From Burkholderiales bacterium (lineage in GTDB: Bacteria; Pseudomonadota; Gammaproteobacteria; Burkholderiales; JAEUMW01), in assembly GCA_016791285.1 (NCBI GenBank), contig JAEUMX010000195.1, positions 1-43,101 on the forward strand: a stretch of 43,101 nt of DNA, in the 5' to 3' direction. Shown here piece by piece: positions 25,397 to 36,134 of this stretch. Position 1 is the stretch's first letter, and each line of letters opens with the position of its first letter. Below the pieces are notes generated by a model that was not told where the DNA came from, searched no databases, and saw only the letters and a list, made by a program, of their open reading frames with translations. Position numbers and translations under genes: made by a program.

Positions 25397-26098
25397 ATGA
25401 GAACCATCACGCTCGCCCTCTCGAAAGGGCGCATATTCGACGAAACCGCGCCGCTGCTCGACGCGATGGGAGTGTCGCCGAGCGAGGATCCGGAACGCTC
25501 GCGCAAGCTCATCCTCGGCACCACGCGTCCCGACCTGCGGCTGCTGATCGTGCGCGCCTCCGACGTGCCGACTTACGTCGAGCACGGCGCGGCCGACCTG
25601 GGCATCGCCGGCAAGGACGTGCTCTACGAGCACGGCGGTCAGGGCTTGTACCAGCCGCTGGATCTCGCCATCGGCGCGTGCCGGATGATGGTTGCGGTTC
25701 CGAACGGGTTCGACTACGAGTCGGCGGTGCGCCACGGCGCGCGGCTGCGCGTGGCCACCAAGTACGTCAACGCTGCGCGCGACCACTTTGCGCGCAAGGG
25801 CGTTCATGTCGACCTCATCAAGCTGTACGGCTCGATGGAGCTCGCCCCGCTCACCGGTCTTGCCGATGCCATCGTCGACCTGGTGGCGAGCGGCGGCACG
25901 CTGCGCGCCAACGACTTGCGGGCGGTGGAACTGATCGCTCCGATCTCCGCGCGACTGATCGTGAACCAGGCCGCCCTCAAGCTCCGCCGCGACCGCATCC
26001 AGCCCCTCATCGACGCCATGGCGCGGGCGGTCGGGATTCTTTCTTCGGAACAGCATGCCGACGCCGCGACGCCTCGCCTCCACGCAGCCGGACTTTGA
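25397..26098 (+). CDS. hisG: ATP phosphoribosyltransferase catalytic subunit HisG (short form)
   Basis: First step of histidine synthesis: ATP plus PRPP to phosphoribosyl-ATP. It is 233 aa, the HisG-S form without the C-terminal regulatory domain; this form needs HisZ, which is not in this window. Motifs seen are '[18 protein letters not shown]', '[22 protein letters not shown]' (split here at position 20) and the PRPP loop '[16 protein letters not shown]'. The C-terminal 14 residues overlap hisD by 44 bp. It starts the nine-gene his run. Confidence 0.96.
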   Translation: MRTITLALSKGRIFDETAPLLDAMGVSPSEDPERSRKLILGTTRPDLRLLIVRASDVPTYVEHGAADLGIAGKDVLYEHGGQGLYQPLDLAIGACRMMVAVPNGFDYESAVRHGARLRVATKYVNAARDHFARKGVHVDLIKLYGSMELAPLTGLADAIVDLVASGGTLRANDLRAVELIAPISARLIVNQAALKLRRDRIQPLIDAMARAVGILSSEQHADAATPRLHAAGL

Positions 26099-27353
26099 GT
26101 CCCGGCTCGCGGCGCTGCTCGCCTTCGAATCTGCCCAGAACCCGCAGGTCGAGGCTGCGGTAGCCGATATCCTCGCCGACGTGAAGCGCCGCGGGGATGC
26201 CGCGGTGCTCGACTACACCCGCCGTTTCGATCGGCTCGAGGCCGCTTCGATGCACGCGCTCGAGGTCTCGCCCGAGCACCTGCAGGGCGCGCTGGAACGC
26301 CTGCCCACGACGCAGCGTGATGCGCTGGAGCACGCGGCGGAGCGCATCCGTGCTTTCCACCGCCGCCAGTTGCAGGACTCCTGGAGCTACCGCGAGGCGG
26401 ACGGCACGGAGCTCGGCCAGCGCGTGACGCCGCTCGATCGCGTCGGCCTCTACGTGCCCGGCGGGCGGGCCGCCTACCCGTCGTCGGTGCTCATGAACGC
26501 CATCCCGGCGAAGGTCGCCGGCGTCGCGGAAGTGATCATGGTGGTACCGACCCCCGGCGGCGAGCGCAACGAACTGGTGCTCGCGGCCGCGGCGCTGTGC
26601 GGCGTGGACCGCGTCTACACCATCGGCGGTGCGCAGGCGATCGGCGCGCTGGCGTACGGCACGCAGAGCGTGCCGCAGGTGGACAAGATCGTCGGTCCCG
26701 GCAATGCCTTTGTCGCGGCCGCCAAGCGGCGCGTCTTCGGCGTCGTTGGCATCGACATGGTGGCGGGGCCCTCGGAGATCCTCGTCATCTGCGACGGCGA
26801 CACGAATCCGGACTGGGTCGCCATGGATCTCTTCTCGCAGGCCGAGCACGACGAGCTCGCCCAGGCCATCCTGCTCTCGCAGGATGCGGGATTCATCGAC
26901 GCCGTCGCGGCGAGCTGCGAGCGGCTGCTCCCCGAGCTGCCCCGCGCCGACATCATCCGGGCCTCCCTCGAAGACCGCGGTGCGCTCATCCACGTGCGCA
27001 CGCTGGCCGAGGCGTGCGAGATCGCCAATCGCGTCGCCCCCGAGCATCTCGAGCTGTCGGTCGCCGATCCGGAGGCGCTGCTGCCCCTGATCCGCCACGC
27101 CGGTGCGATCTTCATCGGGCCGTTCACCTCCGAAGCCCTCGGCGATTACTGCGCCGGGCCGAACCATGTCCTGCCGACCGCGCGTACGGCGCGCTTCTCG
27201 AGCCCGCTCGGCGTGTACGATTTCCAGAAGCGATCGAGCATCATCCGCGTCTCGGCAGCGGGCGCCGACGCGCTCGGGCGCATCGCCCGTGAGCTCGCGC
27301 GCGGGGAGGGGCTCGAAGCGCACGCCCGCTCCGCCGCCTATCGCATCCACTAA
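26055..27353 (+). CDS. hisD: Histidinol dehydrogenase HisD
   Basis: Zinc enzyme converting L-histidinol to histidine using two NAD. It is 432 aa, the family length. Conserved segments are '[19 protein letters not shown]', '[13 protein letters not shown]', '[15 protein letters not shown]', '[15 protein letters not shown]' with metal-binding and catalytic His, and 'RVAPEHLEL'. The ATG at 26055 lies inside hisG (44-bp overlap), but the N-terminus '[21 protein letters not shown]' is family-like, so the overlap appears real. Confidence 0.96.
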   Translation: MPTPRRLASTQPDFESRLAALLAFESAQNPQVEAAVADILADVKRRGDAAVLDYTRRFDRLEAASMHALEVSPEHLQGALERLPTTQRDALEHAAERIRAFHRRQLQDSWSYREADGTELGQRVTPLDRVGLYVPGGRAAYPSSVLMNAIPAKVAGVAEVIMVVPTPGGERNELVLAAAALCGVDRVYTIGGAQAIGALAYGTQSVPQVDKIVGPGNAFVAAAKRRVFGVVGIDMVAGPSEILVICDGDTNPDWVAMDLFSQAEHDELAQAILLSQDAGFIDAVAASCERLLPELPRADIIRASLEDRGALIHVRTLAEACEIANRVAPEHLELSVADPEALLPLIRHAGAIFIGPFTSEALGDYCAGPNHVLPTARTARFSSPLGVYDFQKRSSIIRVSAAGADALGRIARELARGEGLEAHARSAAYRIH

Positions 27354-27386
27354 AGACGCCCACCACGACCGGCACCCCGAGCGCTC

Positions 27387-28460
27387 GTGCGCATGCCCTG
27401 TACCCCTGAGCAGCTGATCCGCGACGACATCCTCCGGCTCGCCCCGTACCACGTGCAGGAGAGCGCCGGGTGCGTGAAGCTGGACGCGATGGAGAACCCT
27501 TACCGCCTGCCGGCAGCGTTGCGCGAGTCGCTCGGCGCGATCGCCGCTGACGCATCCCTCAACCGCTACCCCGACCCGTCCGCCCGTGCTCTCAAGACGC
27601 GTCTGCGCGCGGTGATGGGCGTGCCGGACGGAATGGAGATCCTGCTCGGCAACGGCTCCGACGAACTGATCCAGATCGTGGCCATGGCGCTGGCGCGCCC
27701 CGGCGCCGTGGTGCTGGGCGTGGAGCCGTCGTTCGTGATGTATCGCATGATCGCCGCGTTCTGCGGCCTGCGCTACGAGTCGGTGGCGCTGCGCGAAGAT
27801 TTCACCCTGGACATCGACGCCTGCCTCGACGCGATCGCCCGCCATCGGCCCGCGGTCACCTTCATCGCCTACCCGAACAACCCGACCGGCAATCTGTTTG
27901 ACCGGGAGGGTCTATCGCGTATGATTGAAGCAAGTCCGGGGCTTACCGTCGTCGATGAAGCGTACTACGCGTTTGCCGGCGCGAGCTTTCTGCCGCGGCT
28001 CGCCGACCACCCCAACCTGCTGCTCATGCGCACGGTCTCGAAGCTCGGTCTGGCGGGTCTGCGTCTCGGACTCATCGCCGGCCGTCCCGAATGGCTCGCG
28101 GAGTTGGACAAGGTGCGCCTGCCCTACAACATCAACGTGCTGACGCAGCAACTGGCCGAGCGGGTCCTCGGCGAGCCGGAGGTGCTCGAAGCGCAGGCGG
28201 CGGCAATCTGCGCGCAGCGGAGCCGCCTCGCCGACGCTCTGGCGCGAGTGTCCGGCGTGCAGGTGTTTGCGTCCAGCGCGAACTTCATCCTGTTCCGGAT
28301 CTCGCGCGCGAGCGCGGTGTTCTCAGCACTCAGGGCGCGCCGCGTGCTCGTGAAGAATCTCGACGGCGCGCACCCCTTGCTCGCGAACTGCCTGCGCGTC
28401 ACGGTCGGCACGCCGGACGAGAACGAGCAGTTCCTGCAAGCCTTGAACGCAAGCCTCTGA
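27387..28460 (+). CDS. hisC: Histidinol-phosphate aminotransferase HisC
   Basis: PLP enzyme forming histidinol phosphate, 357 aa, fold type I. Seen are '[18 protein letters not shown]' (substrate loop), '[15 protein letters not shown]', 'ITYPNNPTG'-type motif as [14 protein letters not shown], '[11 protein letters not shown]' and the PLP-lysine in [17 protein letters not shown] at 27387 or ATG at 27393 could initiate. It ends 8 bp before the hisB start. Confidence 0.95.
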   Translation: MRMPCTPEQLIRDDILRLAPYHVQESAGCVKLDAMENPYRLPAALRESLGAIAADASLNRYPDPSARALKTRLRAVMGVPDGMEILLGNGSDELIQIVAMALARPGAVVLGVEPSFVMYRMIAAFCGLRYESVALREDFTLDIDACLDAIARHRPAVTFIAYPNNPTGNLFDREGLSRMIEASPGLTVVDEAYYAFAGASFLPRLADHPNLLLMRTVSKLGLAGLRLGLIAGRPEWLAELDKVRLPYNINVLTQQLAERVLGEPEVLEAQAAAICAQRSRLADALARVSGVQVFASSANFILFRISRASAVFSALRARRVLVKNLDGAHPLLANCLRVTVGTPDENEQFLQALNASL

Positions 28461-28468
28461 TTGCCGCC

Positions 28469-29056
28469 GTGCGCGCAGCCCAGGTGACTCGCAAGACCCT
28501 CGAGACCGAGATCGACGTCGCGCTCGATCTCGACGGCACCGGCCGCGCCACGCTCGCCACCGGTGTCCCCTTTCTCGATCACATGCTCGATCAGGTGGCG
28601 CGCCACGGCATGATCGATCTTGACGTCGCCGCGCGCGGCGATCTGCACGTCGACGCACATCACACGGTCGAGGACGTCGGAATCACGATCGGGCAGGCCC
28701 TGGCGAACGCGCTCGGCGATAAGCGGGGTGTGCGCCGCTACGGTCACGCCTACGTACCGCTGGACGAGGCGCTGTCGCGGGTCGTGGTCGATCTCTCGGG
28801 CCGGCCGGGCCTGGAGTTCCACGTGGCGTTCACGCGGCCTCGGGTCGGCGAGTTCGATGTCGATCTCGTCTACGAATTCTTTCAGGGTTTCGTGAACCAC
28901 GCCCGCCTCACCGTGCACGTCGACAACCTGCGCGGCCGCAATGCGCATCATCAGGTGGAGACCGTCTTCAAGGCCTTCGGCCGCGCGCTGCGGATGGCGG
29001 TGGAAGCCGATCCCCGGGCAGGCGGGGTCGCGCCGTCGACCAAGGGTTCGCTCTAG
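28469..29056 (+). CDS. hisB: Imidazoleglycerol-phosphate dehydratase HisB
   Basis: Monofunctional dehydratase of 195 aa (no histidinol phosphatase domain). Mn-binding motifs [11 protein letters not shown] and [14 protein letters not shown] are present, as is '[14 protein letters not shown]'. The start is GTG at 28469, giving the typical 'RxAxVxRxTxET' opening; upstream sequence overlaps hisC. Histidinol phosphatase must be encoded elsewhere. The stop overlaps the hisH GTG by one base. Confidence 0.95.
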   Translation: MRAAQVTRKTLETEIDVALDLDGTGRATLATGVPFLDHMLDQVARHGMIDLDVAARGDLHVDAHHTVEDVGITIGQALANALGDKRGVRRYGHAYVPLDEALSRVVVDLSGRPGLEFHVAFTRPRVGEFDVDLVYEFFQGFVNHARLTVHVDNLRGRNAHHQVETVFKAFGRALRMAVEADPRAGGVAPSTKGSL

Positions 29057-29766
29057 TGCCCGAATCCATGGCACCGGATATCGCCATCGTCGACTACGGC
29101 ATGGGCAATTTGCGCTCCGTGGAGAAGGCATGCACGCATGTCGCGCCGTCGGCGCGCGTGGTCGTGACCGCCGATCCGGCGAAGGTGCGCGCCGCCGGCC
29201 GGGTGGTCTTCCCGGGTCAGGGGGCGATGCCCGACTGCATGCGTGAGTTGGACCGTCGGGGGCTGCGTCCCGCCGTGGTCGAGGCGGCAAGGACAAAACC
29301 GTTTCTCGGCATCTGCATCGGACTGCAGATGCTCTTCGACTGGAGCGACGAGGGCGGGGTGGCGGGCCTCGGTATCCTGCCCGGCAAGGTCGTGCGCTTT
29401 CCCCAGGACGCGATGGTGGATGCAGCGGGGGCGCGCCTCAAGGTGCCGCACATGGGCTGGAATCGCGTGCGCCAGACAGCGGTGCATCCGCTCTGGAGCG
29501 GGATCGAGGAGGGCGCGCGCTTCTACTTCGTTCACAGCTATTTCGTGGAGCCAGCCGATGCGAGCCTGGTGGCGGGGTTGAGCGACTACCCGTTCCCCTT
29601 CACCTGCGCGGTAGCGCGGGATAATCTCTTCGCGCTGCAGTGCCACCCCGAGAAGAGTCAGGCGGCGGGGCTGCGCCTGCTCGCGAATTTCGCCGCCTGG
29701 CAGCCGGCGGCAGCACACAGCCGCGAGAGCACGGACGCCGCTGCCGGTTTCCGTTTACGGGCTTAA
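29056..29766 (+). CDS. hisH: Imidazole glycerol phosphate synthase glutaminase subunit HisH
   Basis: Class I glutamine amidotransferase of 236 aa that supplies ammonia to HisF. The nucleophile Cys is in [13 protein letters not shown] and the His/Glu pair in [13 protein letters not shown]; the family start '[17 protein letters not shown]' is present. GTG at 29056 (one base overlap with hisB) or ATG at 29068 may initiate. The C-terminus has about 20 extra residues ([16 protein letters not shown]) compared with many homologues. Confidence 0.95.
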   Translation: MPESMAPDIAIVDYGMGNLRSVEKACTHVAPSARVVVTADPAKVRAAGRVVFPGQGAMPDCMRELDRRGLRPAVVEAARTKPFLGICIGLQMLFDWSDEGGVAGLGILPGKVVRFPQDAMVDAAGARLKVPHMGWNRVRQTAVHPLWSGIEEGARFYFVHSYFVEPADASLVAGLSDYPFPFTCAVARDNLFALQCHPEKSQAAGLRLLANFAAWQPAAAHSRESTDAAAGFRLRA

Positions 29767-29791
29767 GCCAACTTTTCCGAGCCACCAAGCG

Positions 29792-30538
29792 ATGCTCATC
29801 ATCCCCGCCATCGATCTGAAGGACGGCCATTGCGTGCGGCTCAAGCAGGGCAATATGGAGGGCGCGACGGTGTTCTCCGACGACCCGGGCGCGATGGCGA
29901 AGCACTGGCTCGACTGCGGCGCACGGCGCCTGCACGTGGTCGATCTGAACGGGGCATTCGCCGGCAAGCCGCGCAACGAAGCCGCGATTCAGGCGATCGT
30001 GAAGGCAGCCGGCGACGAGCTCCCGGTCCAGCTCGGCGGCGGCATCCGCAGCCTGGAGGTGATCGAGCGCTACCTCGATGACGGCGTCACCTACATCATC
30101 ATCGGCACGGCGGCGGTGAAGACGCCCGGTTTTCTACACGATGCCTGCTATGCCTTTCCCGGTCACATCATGGTCGGGCTCGACGCGCGCGACGGCAAGG
30201 TGGCGGTGGAGGGCTGGTCGAAGATGACCGGTCACGATGTGCTCGACCTCGCGAAGAAGTTCCAGGACTACGGCGTCGAGGCCATCATCCACACCGACAT
30301 CGGCCGCGACGGCATGATGGGGGGCCTCAATGTCGACGCGACGGTGGCGCTGGCACGGGAGCTTTCGGTGCCGGTGATCGCGAGCGGCGGCATCTCGAGC
30401 CTGGAGGATGTGCGCAACCTGTGCGGCTACGAGACCGAGGGCATCGTTGGCGCCATCACCGGTCGCGCACTCTACGAAGGCAGTCTCGACCTCGGCGCGG
30501 CCCAGAAGCTCGCCGACGAGATGGCCGGCCCGCGTTAA
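29792..30538 (+). CDS. hisA: ProFAR isomerase HisA
   Basis: Phosphoribosylformimino-5-aminoimidazole carboxamide ribotide isomerase, 248 aa, TIM barrel. Catalytic Asp near the N-terminus ([14 protein letters not shown]), second Asp in [14 protein letters not shown], and phosphate loops '[12 protein letters not shown]' and '[13 protein letters not shown]' are visible. It lies between hisH and hisF in the same orientation, 25 bp after hisH. Confidence 0.96.
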   Translation: MLIIPAIDLKDGHCVRLKQGNMEGATVFSDDPGAMAKHWLDCGARRLHVVDLNGAFAGKPRNEAAIQAIVKAAGDELPVQLGGGIRSLEVIERYLDDGVTYIIIGTAAVKTPGFLHDACYAFPGHIMVGLDARDGKVAVEGWSKMTGHDVLDLAKKFQDYGVEAIIHTDIGRDGMMGGLNVDATVALARELSVPVIASGGISSLEDVRNLCGYETEGIVGAITGRALYEGSLDLGAAQKLADEMAGPR

Positions 30539-30569
30539 GCCCGCGTCCGACACCGGGCTGTTCCACGAT

Positions 30570-31337
30570 ATGTCCCTCGCGAAGCGCATCATTCCCTGTC
30601 TGGACGTGACCGGCGGCCGCGTGGTGAAGGGCGTGAACTTCGTCGAATTGCGCGACGCGGGCGATCCGGTGGAAATCGCGCGCCGGTACGACGATCAGGG
30701 GGCCGACGAGCTCTGTTTCCTCGACATCACGGCGAGCTCGGACGAGCGCGATACCATCGTGCAGGTCATCGAGGCGGTGGCGGAACAGGTGTTCATCCCG
30801 CTTACGGTGGGCGGGGGCGTGCGCACCGTGGCCGACGTACGCAGGCTCCTGAACGCTGGCGCGGACAAGGTCAGCATCAATACGGCGGCGGTGCAGAATC
30901 CGGCGCTGGTCGAAGAGGCGGCAGGCCGCTTCGGTTCCCAGTGCATCGTCGTGGCGGTCGACGCCAAGCGATCGGGGGAGGACGGCGCGCGCTGGGAAGT
31001 CTTCACCCATGGCGGGCGGCGGGCGAGCGGCCTCGATGCCGTGGCATGGGGAAAGCGCATGCAGGCTGCCGGTGCCGGTGAGATACTGCTCACCAGCATG
31101 GACCGCGACGGCACCAAGGCCGGTTTCGATCTCGAGCTCACCCGTGCGTTCTCGGATGCGCTCGAGATTCCGATCATCGCGAGCGGCGGCGCGGGGAACC
31201 TCGATCACCTCGCCGATGCCATAACGATCGGCCGGGCCGATGCCGTGCTTGCCGCGAGCATCTTCCATTACGGCGAGTTCACGGTCGGTGAAGCCAAGCG
31301 GCGGCTCGCGGAGCGCGGCGTCGAGGTGCGGCAGTGA
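30570..31337 (+). CDS. hisF: Imidazole glycerol phosphate synthase cyclase subunit HisF
   Basis: Cyclase partner of HisH, 255 aa, TIM barrel related to HisA. Catalytic Asp residues are in [18 protein letters not shown] and [15 protein letters not shown]; phosphate loops are '[14 protein letters not shown]' and '[13 protein letters not shown]'. The ATG at 30570 is the family start; the frame is open upstream but overlaps hisA. It couples to hisI by a GTGA overlap. Confidence 0.96.
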   Translation: MSLAKRIIPCLDVTGGRVVKGVNFVELRDAGDPVEIARRYDDQGADELCFLDITASSDERDTIVQVIEAVAEQVFIPLTVGGGVRTVADVRRLLNAGADKVSINTAAVQNPALVEEAAGRFGSQCIVVAVDAKRSGEDGARWEVFTHGGRRASGLDAVAWGKRMQAAGAGEILLTSMDRDGTKAGFDLELTRAFSDALEIPIIASGGAGNLDHLADAITIGRADAVLAASIFHYGEFTVGEAKRRLAERGVEVRQ

Positions 31338-31723
31338 CGGCGAGCTGGCTCGATCGGGTGCGCTGGAACGACGACGGACTGGTGCCGGTCGTGACCCAGG
31401 ATGCGGGCAGCGGCCGGGTCCTCATGCACGCCTGGATGAACCGGGCGGCGCTGGCGGAGACGGTCGCGACGGGCGGCGCGGTGTACTGGTCGCGCTCACG
31501 CAGCAGACTCTGGCGCAAGGGGGAGGCGTCCGGGCACGTGCAGCAGGTGCGCGAGATCCGCCTCGATTGCGACCAGGATGCGTTGCTGCTGCGCGTCGAC
31601 CAGATGGGCGGTGTGGCGTGTCATACGGGCCGCGAAAGTTGTTTCTTTACCAGGCTCGAACAGGAAGAGTGGGAGGAGGTTGATCCGGTGTTGAAGGACC
31701 CTCGGGAGATCTACGGGAAATGA
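31334..31723 (+). CDS. hisI: Phosphoribosyl-AMP cyclohydrolase HisI
   Basis: Zn/Mg enzyme opening the adenine ring of PR-AMP, 129 aa. Metal-binding segments are [16 protein letters not shown] and [12 protein letters not shown], with '[12 protein letters not shown]' and '[18 protein letters not shown]' typical of the family. The GTG start overlaps the hisF stop (GTGA) and its end overlaps hisE (ATGA). HisI and HisE are separate proteins here, as in other beta-proteobacteria. Confidence 0.95.
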   Translation: MTASWLDRVRWNDDGLVPVVTQDAGSGRVLMHAWMNRAALAETVATGGAVYWSRSRSRLWRKGEASGHVQQVREIRLDCDQDALLLRVDQMGGVACHTGRESCFFTRLEQEEWEEVDPVLKDPREIYGK

Positions 31724-32049
31724 TCGATTCGGCAGTGCTGTTGCGCATCGGCGAGATACTGGAAGCGCGCAAGTGCGCCGCCGCGGAGTCCTCTTACGCG
31801 TCGGGACTCTTCCATAAGGGCGAGGACGCGATCTTGCGCAAGATGGCGGAGGAAGCGGTCGAGGTCATGCTCGCCTCGAAGAGCGGTGATAAACTGCATC
31901 TGGTGCGAGAGGTGGCGGATCTCTGGTTTCACACCCTCGTGCTGCTCTCCTTCCAGGGACTCGGCCCAAGCGACGTGCTCCATGAGCTGCGGCGACGCGA
32001 GGGAATCTCGGGGATCGACGAGAAGTCGGGCCGCAATCCGGCACCCTGA
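31720..32049 (+). CDS. hisE: Phosphoribosyl-ATP pyrophosphohydrolase HisE
   Basis: All-alpha MazG-like enzyme of 109 aa converting PR-ATP to PR-AMP. The Mg-binding helix motif appears as '[17 protein letters not shown]' with '[16 protein letters not shown]', and the family's '[17 protein letters not shown]' precedes it. It ends the histidine genes; hinT begins 39 bp downstream in the same orientation. Confidence 0.95.
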   Translation: MIDSAVLLRIGEILEARKCAAAESSYASGLFHKGEDAILRKMAEEAVEVMLASKSGDKLHLVREVADLWFHTLVLLSFQGLGPSDVLHELRRREGISGIDEKSGRNPAP

Positions 32050-32088
32050 TGCGCTGTAGTCCACCTGTCCAGCGAGTTTCCGTCAGCC

Positions 32089-32439
32089 ATGGATAACTGC
32101 ATTTTCTGCAAGATCGTGCGGGGTGAGATCCCCGGCAAGAAGATCTACCAGGACGACGACGTCATAGCCTTCCACGACATTCGTCCGCTTGCGCCGGTGC
32201 ATTTCATGGTCGTCCCGACCCTGCACGTCGCCTCCCTCGCGGAGGTCACGGACGAGCATCGGGCGCTTCTGGGCAAGATCATGGTGGTGGCGTCGCGGCT
32301 CGCGAAAGAGCAGGGTTGCGGCGAGGGCTTCCGCACCATCGTCAACACCGGCCGGGTCGGCGGCCAGGAAGTGCACCATCTTCACCTGCACGTCATCGGC
32401 GGCACCGAGCCGCTCGGGCCAATGCTCGCCAGGCGCTGA
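32089..32439 (+). CDS. hinT: HIT-family purine nucleoside phosphoramidase HinT
   Basis: Small HIT-fold hydrolase of 116 aa acting on AMP-linked substrates. The histidine triad is [11 protein letters not shown], and the zinc-type start '[20 protein letters not shown]' is normal. It is commonly found between hisE and tatA in beta-proteobacteria and is probably part of the same long transcript. Confidence 0.94.
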   Translation: MDNCIFCKIVRGEIPGKKIYQDDDVIAFHDIRPLAPVHFMVVPTLHVASLAEVTDEHRALLGKIMVVASRLAKEQGCGEGFRTIVNTGRVGGQEVHHLHLHVIGGTEPLGPMLARR

Positions 32440-32467
32440 CAGGCGCCCGCCGAGCGAGGAGGACGAC

Positions 32468-32695
32468 ATGGGTTCATTCAGCATCTGGCACTGGCTTATC
32501 GTGCTGCTGGTGGTGCTGCTCATCTTCGGCACCAAGAAACTGCGCAACATCGGTCAGGACCTGGGCACCGCGGTGAAAGGCTTCAAGGACGGCATGAAGG
32601 ACGACAACGCGGCGTCCAAGTCTGCGGACATGCCGCCCTTGACCGGCCAGACCATCGAAGGCGAAGTCAAGGACAGGACCCAGAACCGCGCCTGA
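32468..32695 (+). CDS. tatA: Twin-arginine translocase subunit TatA
   Basis: Pore-forming subunit of the Tat export system, 75 aa. N-terminal transmembrane helix ([17 protein letters not shown]), hinge Gly, then an amphipathic helix ([20 protein letters not shown]) and a charged tail. The ATG at 32468 has a strong ribosome site (GAGGAGG). It is followed by tatB and tatC. Confidence 0.95.
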   Translation: MGSFSIWHWLIVLLVVLLIFGTKKLRNIGQDLGTAVKGFKDGMKDDNAASKSADMPPLTGQTIEGEVKDRTQNRA

Positions 32696-32722
32696 CCGTC
32701 GACTGCTGCATCGGCGCGCTGC

Positions 32723-33124
32723 ATGTTCGATCTCGGGTTCTCGGAAATGCTGGTCATCGCACTGGTGGCGCTGGTCGTCATCGGGCCGGAGCGGCTGCCG
32801 AAGGTGGCGCGCACCATCGGCACCATGCTCGGGCGCATGCAGCGCTACGTGAACGACGTGAAAGCCGAAGTCGAGCGGGAGATGCGACTCGAGGAGCTGA
32901 AGAAGCTGCAGACCAGCGTGGAAGAGCAGGCGCGCTCGATCGAGCACAGCGTGAGAAGCGAAATGAACGAGACGGAACATGCGCTGCGGCAGATCGCCGA
33001 CGACGCGCCAGCCGAGGCGCAAGCGCCTGCCCCGGGCGCTCCGGGGAGCGAGCCGCAATCCGCGCATCCAGACCAGCTGGAACTCGGTCTGGACGAACGG
33101 TCCGCGGCCCCGAAACAGGCCTGA
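32723..33124 (+). CDS. tatB: Twin-arginine translocase subunit TatB
   Basis: Tat receptor-complex subunit of 133 aa. It starts 'MFDLGFSEMLVIALVALVVIGPERLP' in pattern (helix with Glu8 and the GPERLP hinge), then a long amphipathic helix and an Ala/Pro-rich C-terminal tail. The 27-bp gap from tatA and the position before tatC confirm the assignment. Confidence 0.95.
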   Translation: MFDLGFSEMLVIALVALVVIGPERLPKVARTIGTMLGRMQRYVNDVKAEVEREMRLEELKKLQTSVEEQARSIEHSVRSEMNETEHALRQIADDAPAEAQAPAPGAPGSEPQSAHPDQLELGLDERSAAPKQA

Positions 33125-33186
33125 CTCTGCGACTGCCCTGTCCCGATGATGCGGCCTCCAAGCCGCACCGCAAGTCCTGATCCGCG

Positions 33187-33951
33187 ATGAGCGAGCAGGA
33201 AACCTTCCTCTCCCACCTGATCGAGCTGCGCGACCGGATTCTGCGCGCACTGATCGCATTCGCCGTCGTGTTCGCCTGCCTGTTCCCGTTCGCACAGGAT
33301 CTGTACACCCTGGTCGCGGGGCCGATGCTCGCGGCGCTGCCCAAGGGCAAGGAGATGCTCGCCACCGGCGTCGCATCGCCGTTCTTCATTCCGGTGAAGG
33401 TGACCATGATGTGCGCGCTCGTGGTCGCCCTGCCGTACATCCTCTACCAGGTCTGGGCGTTCGTGGCGCCGGGGCTCTATGTACACGAGAAGAAGCTGGT
33501 CGCGCCGCTCGTCGTATCGAGCACGGCGCTTTTCATGTGCGGCATGGCGTTCGCCTATTTCCTGGTCCTGCCGACGGTGTTCCGGTTTCTCGCTTCGTTC
33601 ACGCCGGAGGGCGTGTCGTTCGCCCCGGACATCGCGCAGTATCTCGATTTCGTCCTGACGCTACTGGTCGCGTTCGGTCTCGCGTTCCAGGTGCCGGTTG
33701 CCGTCGTCGTGCTGGTACGGATCGGTGTGATATCCGTTGAGAAGCTGCGCGAGATCCGGCCCTACGTGATCGTCGGCGCGTTCGTCATCGGCGCGATCTT
33801 CACCCCGCCAGACGTAATCTCGCAGCTCATGCTGGCGATCCCGATGTGGCTGCTGTACGAGCTTGGCATCATCGTCGCGGGCGTGCTCGGCCGCCGCGCG
33901 GCAGAGCGGGAGTCGCTCGACGACGCCCCAGGGGCGGGCGGCAGCACGTAG
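33187..33951 (+). CDS. tatC: Twin-arginine translocase subunit TatC
   Basis: Six-helix signal-peptide receptor of the Tat system, 254 aa. The N-terminal motif 'SHLIELRDRILRALIAF' and the 'LYQVWAFVAPGLYVHEKK' loop with the conserved FVAPGL are present, plus Glu in the first periplasmic region. It ends 35 bp from the convergent protease gene; no classical terminator is visible in that gap. Confidence 0.96.
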   Translation: MSEQETFLSHLIELRDRILRALIAFAVVFACLFPFAQDLYTLVAGPMLAALPKGKEMLATGVASPFFIPVKVTMMCALVVALPYILYQVWAFVAPGLYVHEKKLVAPLVVSSTALFMCGMAFAYFLVLPTVFRFLASFTPEGVSFAPDIAQYLDFVLTLLVAFGLAFQVPVAVVVLVRIGVISVEKLREIRPYVIVGAFVIGAIFTPPDVISQLMLAIPMWLLYELGIIVAGVLGRRAAERESLDDAPGAGGST

Positions 33952-33986
33952 TATCCAGGGCGGCGGGTGGCAGGCCCACCGGGGTT

Positions 33987-35138
<1,152 letters not shown>

Positions 35139-35162
35139 GGTCGAGTGAATGATGGGTCGTTG

Positions 35163-35906
35163 ATGCAAACGAGCGATTTGGTCGATTATACCGGACGGCT
35201 GCTGGAGGTTTCTCGCTTCCGGGACTATTGCCCGAACGGTCTGCAGGTCGAGGGCCGGGTTGAGACGCGCACGATCGCAACGGCCGTCACCGCATCGCTC
35301 GCGGTGCTCGAACGTGCCGTGGCGGCAGGCGCGGATACGTTGCTCGTGCACCACGGATACTTCTGGAAGAACGAGCCGCTCGTGGTCACGGGTCCGCGCA
35401 AGGCGCGCCTTGCATTGCTGCTGCGCAACGAATTGAACCTCCTTGCCTATCACCTCCCGCTCGACGCGCACCCCGAGCTCGGTAACAACGCGGCGCTTGC
35501 CCGCCGCCTCGATCTGCGCCTCGATGGGTGGTTCGCAGACCAGGCGATCGCCGCGTGGGGTGCGCCAACGCAGCCGCTTACTCTGGGCGAGTTCGCACGC
35601 AAGGTGGGGGAGCGGCTGGCGCGCCCACCGCTGGTCATCGGAGCGGAGCGTTCCCTGCGCCGCATCGCCTGGTGCACCGGCGGCGCACAGGATCTGCTCG
35701 CGGCGGCGGTCGATCTCGGTGTCGACGCGTATCTCACCGGCGAAGCGTCCGAGCGCACCGTTCACCTCGCGCGGGAGACCGGGGTCGCCTTCCTGGCGGC
35801 CGGTCACCATGCCACGGAGCGTTACGGGGTGCAGGCACTGGGCGCGCATCTCGCCGAGCGGTTCGGCCTCGAACACCTCTTCCTGGACGAAGAAAACCCG
35901 GTCTGA
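35163..35906 (+). CDS. Nif3-like dinuclear metal-center protein (YbgI family)
   Basis: Protein of 247 aa; family members form a hexameric toroid with two metals per site, and may act as a GTP cyclohydrolase-like or NAD-related hydrolase. Metal ligands are in LLVHHGYFWK, in YHLPLDAHPELGNN and in AGHHATERYGVQALGAHL. Start ATG at 35163; upstream frame overlaps the protease gene. The gene sits between the protease and petABC as in many beta-proteobacteria. Biological role not settled. Confidence 0.92.
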   Translation: MQTSDLVDYTGRLLEVSRFRDYCPNGLQVEGRVETRTIATAVTASLAVLERAVAAGADTLLVHHGYFWKNEPLVVTGPRKARLALLLRNELNLLAYHLPLDAHPELGNNAALARRLDLRLDGWFADQAIAAWGAPTQPLTLGEFARKVGERLARPPLVIGAERSLRRIAWCTGGAQDLLAAAVDLGVDAYLTGEASERTVHLARETGVAFLAAGHHATERYGVQALGAHLAERFGLEHLFLDEENPV

Positions 35907-36134
35907 GCGCTCGCGGTGCATTCGTGTTCTTCAGCCAGTTCGCGTTTTGCCGCGCTGCAATATTAGAGAAGTCTGTTTAATTAAAAATCAACCTCATGAT
36001 TTCTTGATCGTTTTTCTTCAAGTGTGTTGGGTTGTGTTCAAAAAAAGTCTCATGAATGCGTGATTTTCGGCGTCCGGATCGGTTAGAATCCGGCCCACGA
36101 ACGCTTTACGAAGAAGTCGCGAGGACCAAGCGCC
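35907..36134. other. AT-rich intergenic leader before petABC
   Basis: This 228-bp gap is much richer in A/T than its surroundings, notably 35957-36060. It contains TTAATTAAAAA, a run of seven A's (36040-36046) and CTCATGA twice (35993-35999, 36049-36055). A weak 5-bp stem (ATCAA/TTGAT, followed by TTTTT) near 35988-36015 could terminate the Nif3-like transcript. It is the main regulatory region for the cytochrome bc1 operon. Confidence 0.5.
36061..36089 (+). promoter_or_regulatory. Candidate petA promoter
   Basis: An extended -10-like TAGAAT is at 36084-36089, 45 bp before the petA ATG, with a poor -35 (TGATTT, 36061-36066) at 17-bp spacing. The A-rich DNA just upstream could act as an UP element. 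Confidence 0.35.

Noticed and set aside
26007..27845. A 612-codon minus-strand frame over hisD-hisC
   Set aside because: Antisense of two complete histidine genes; no domain seen.
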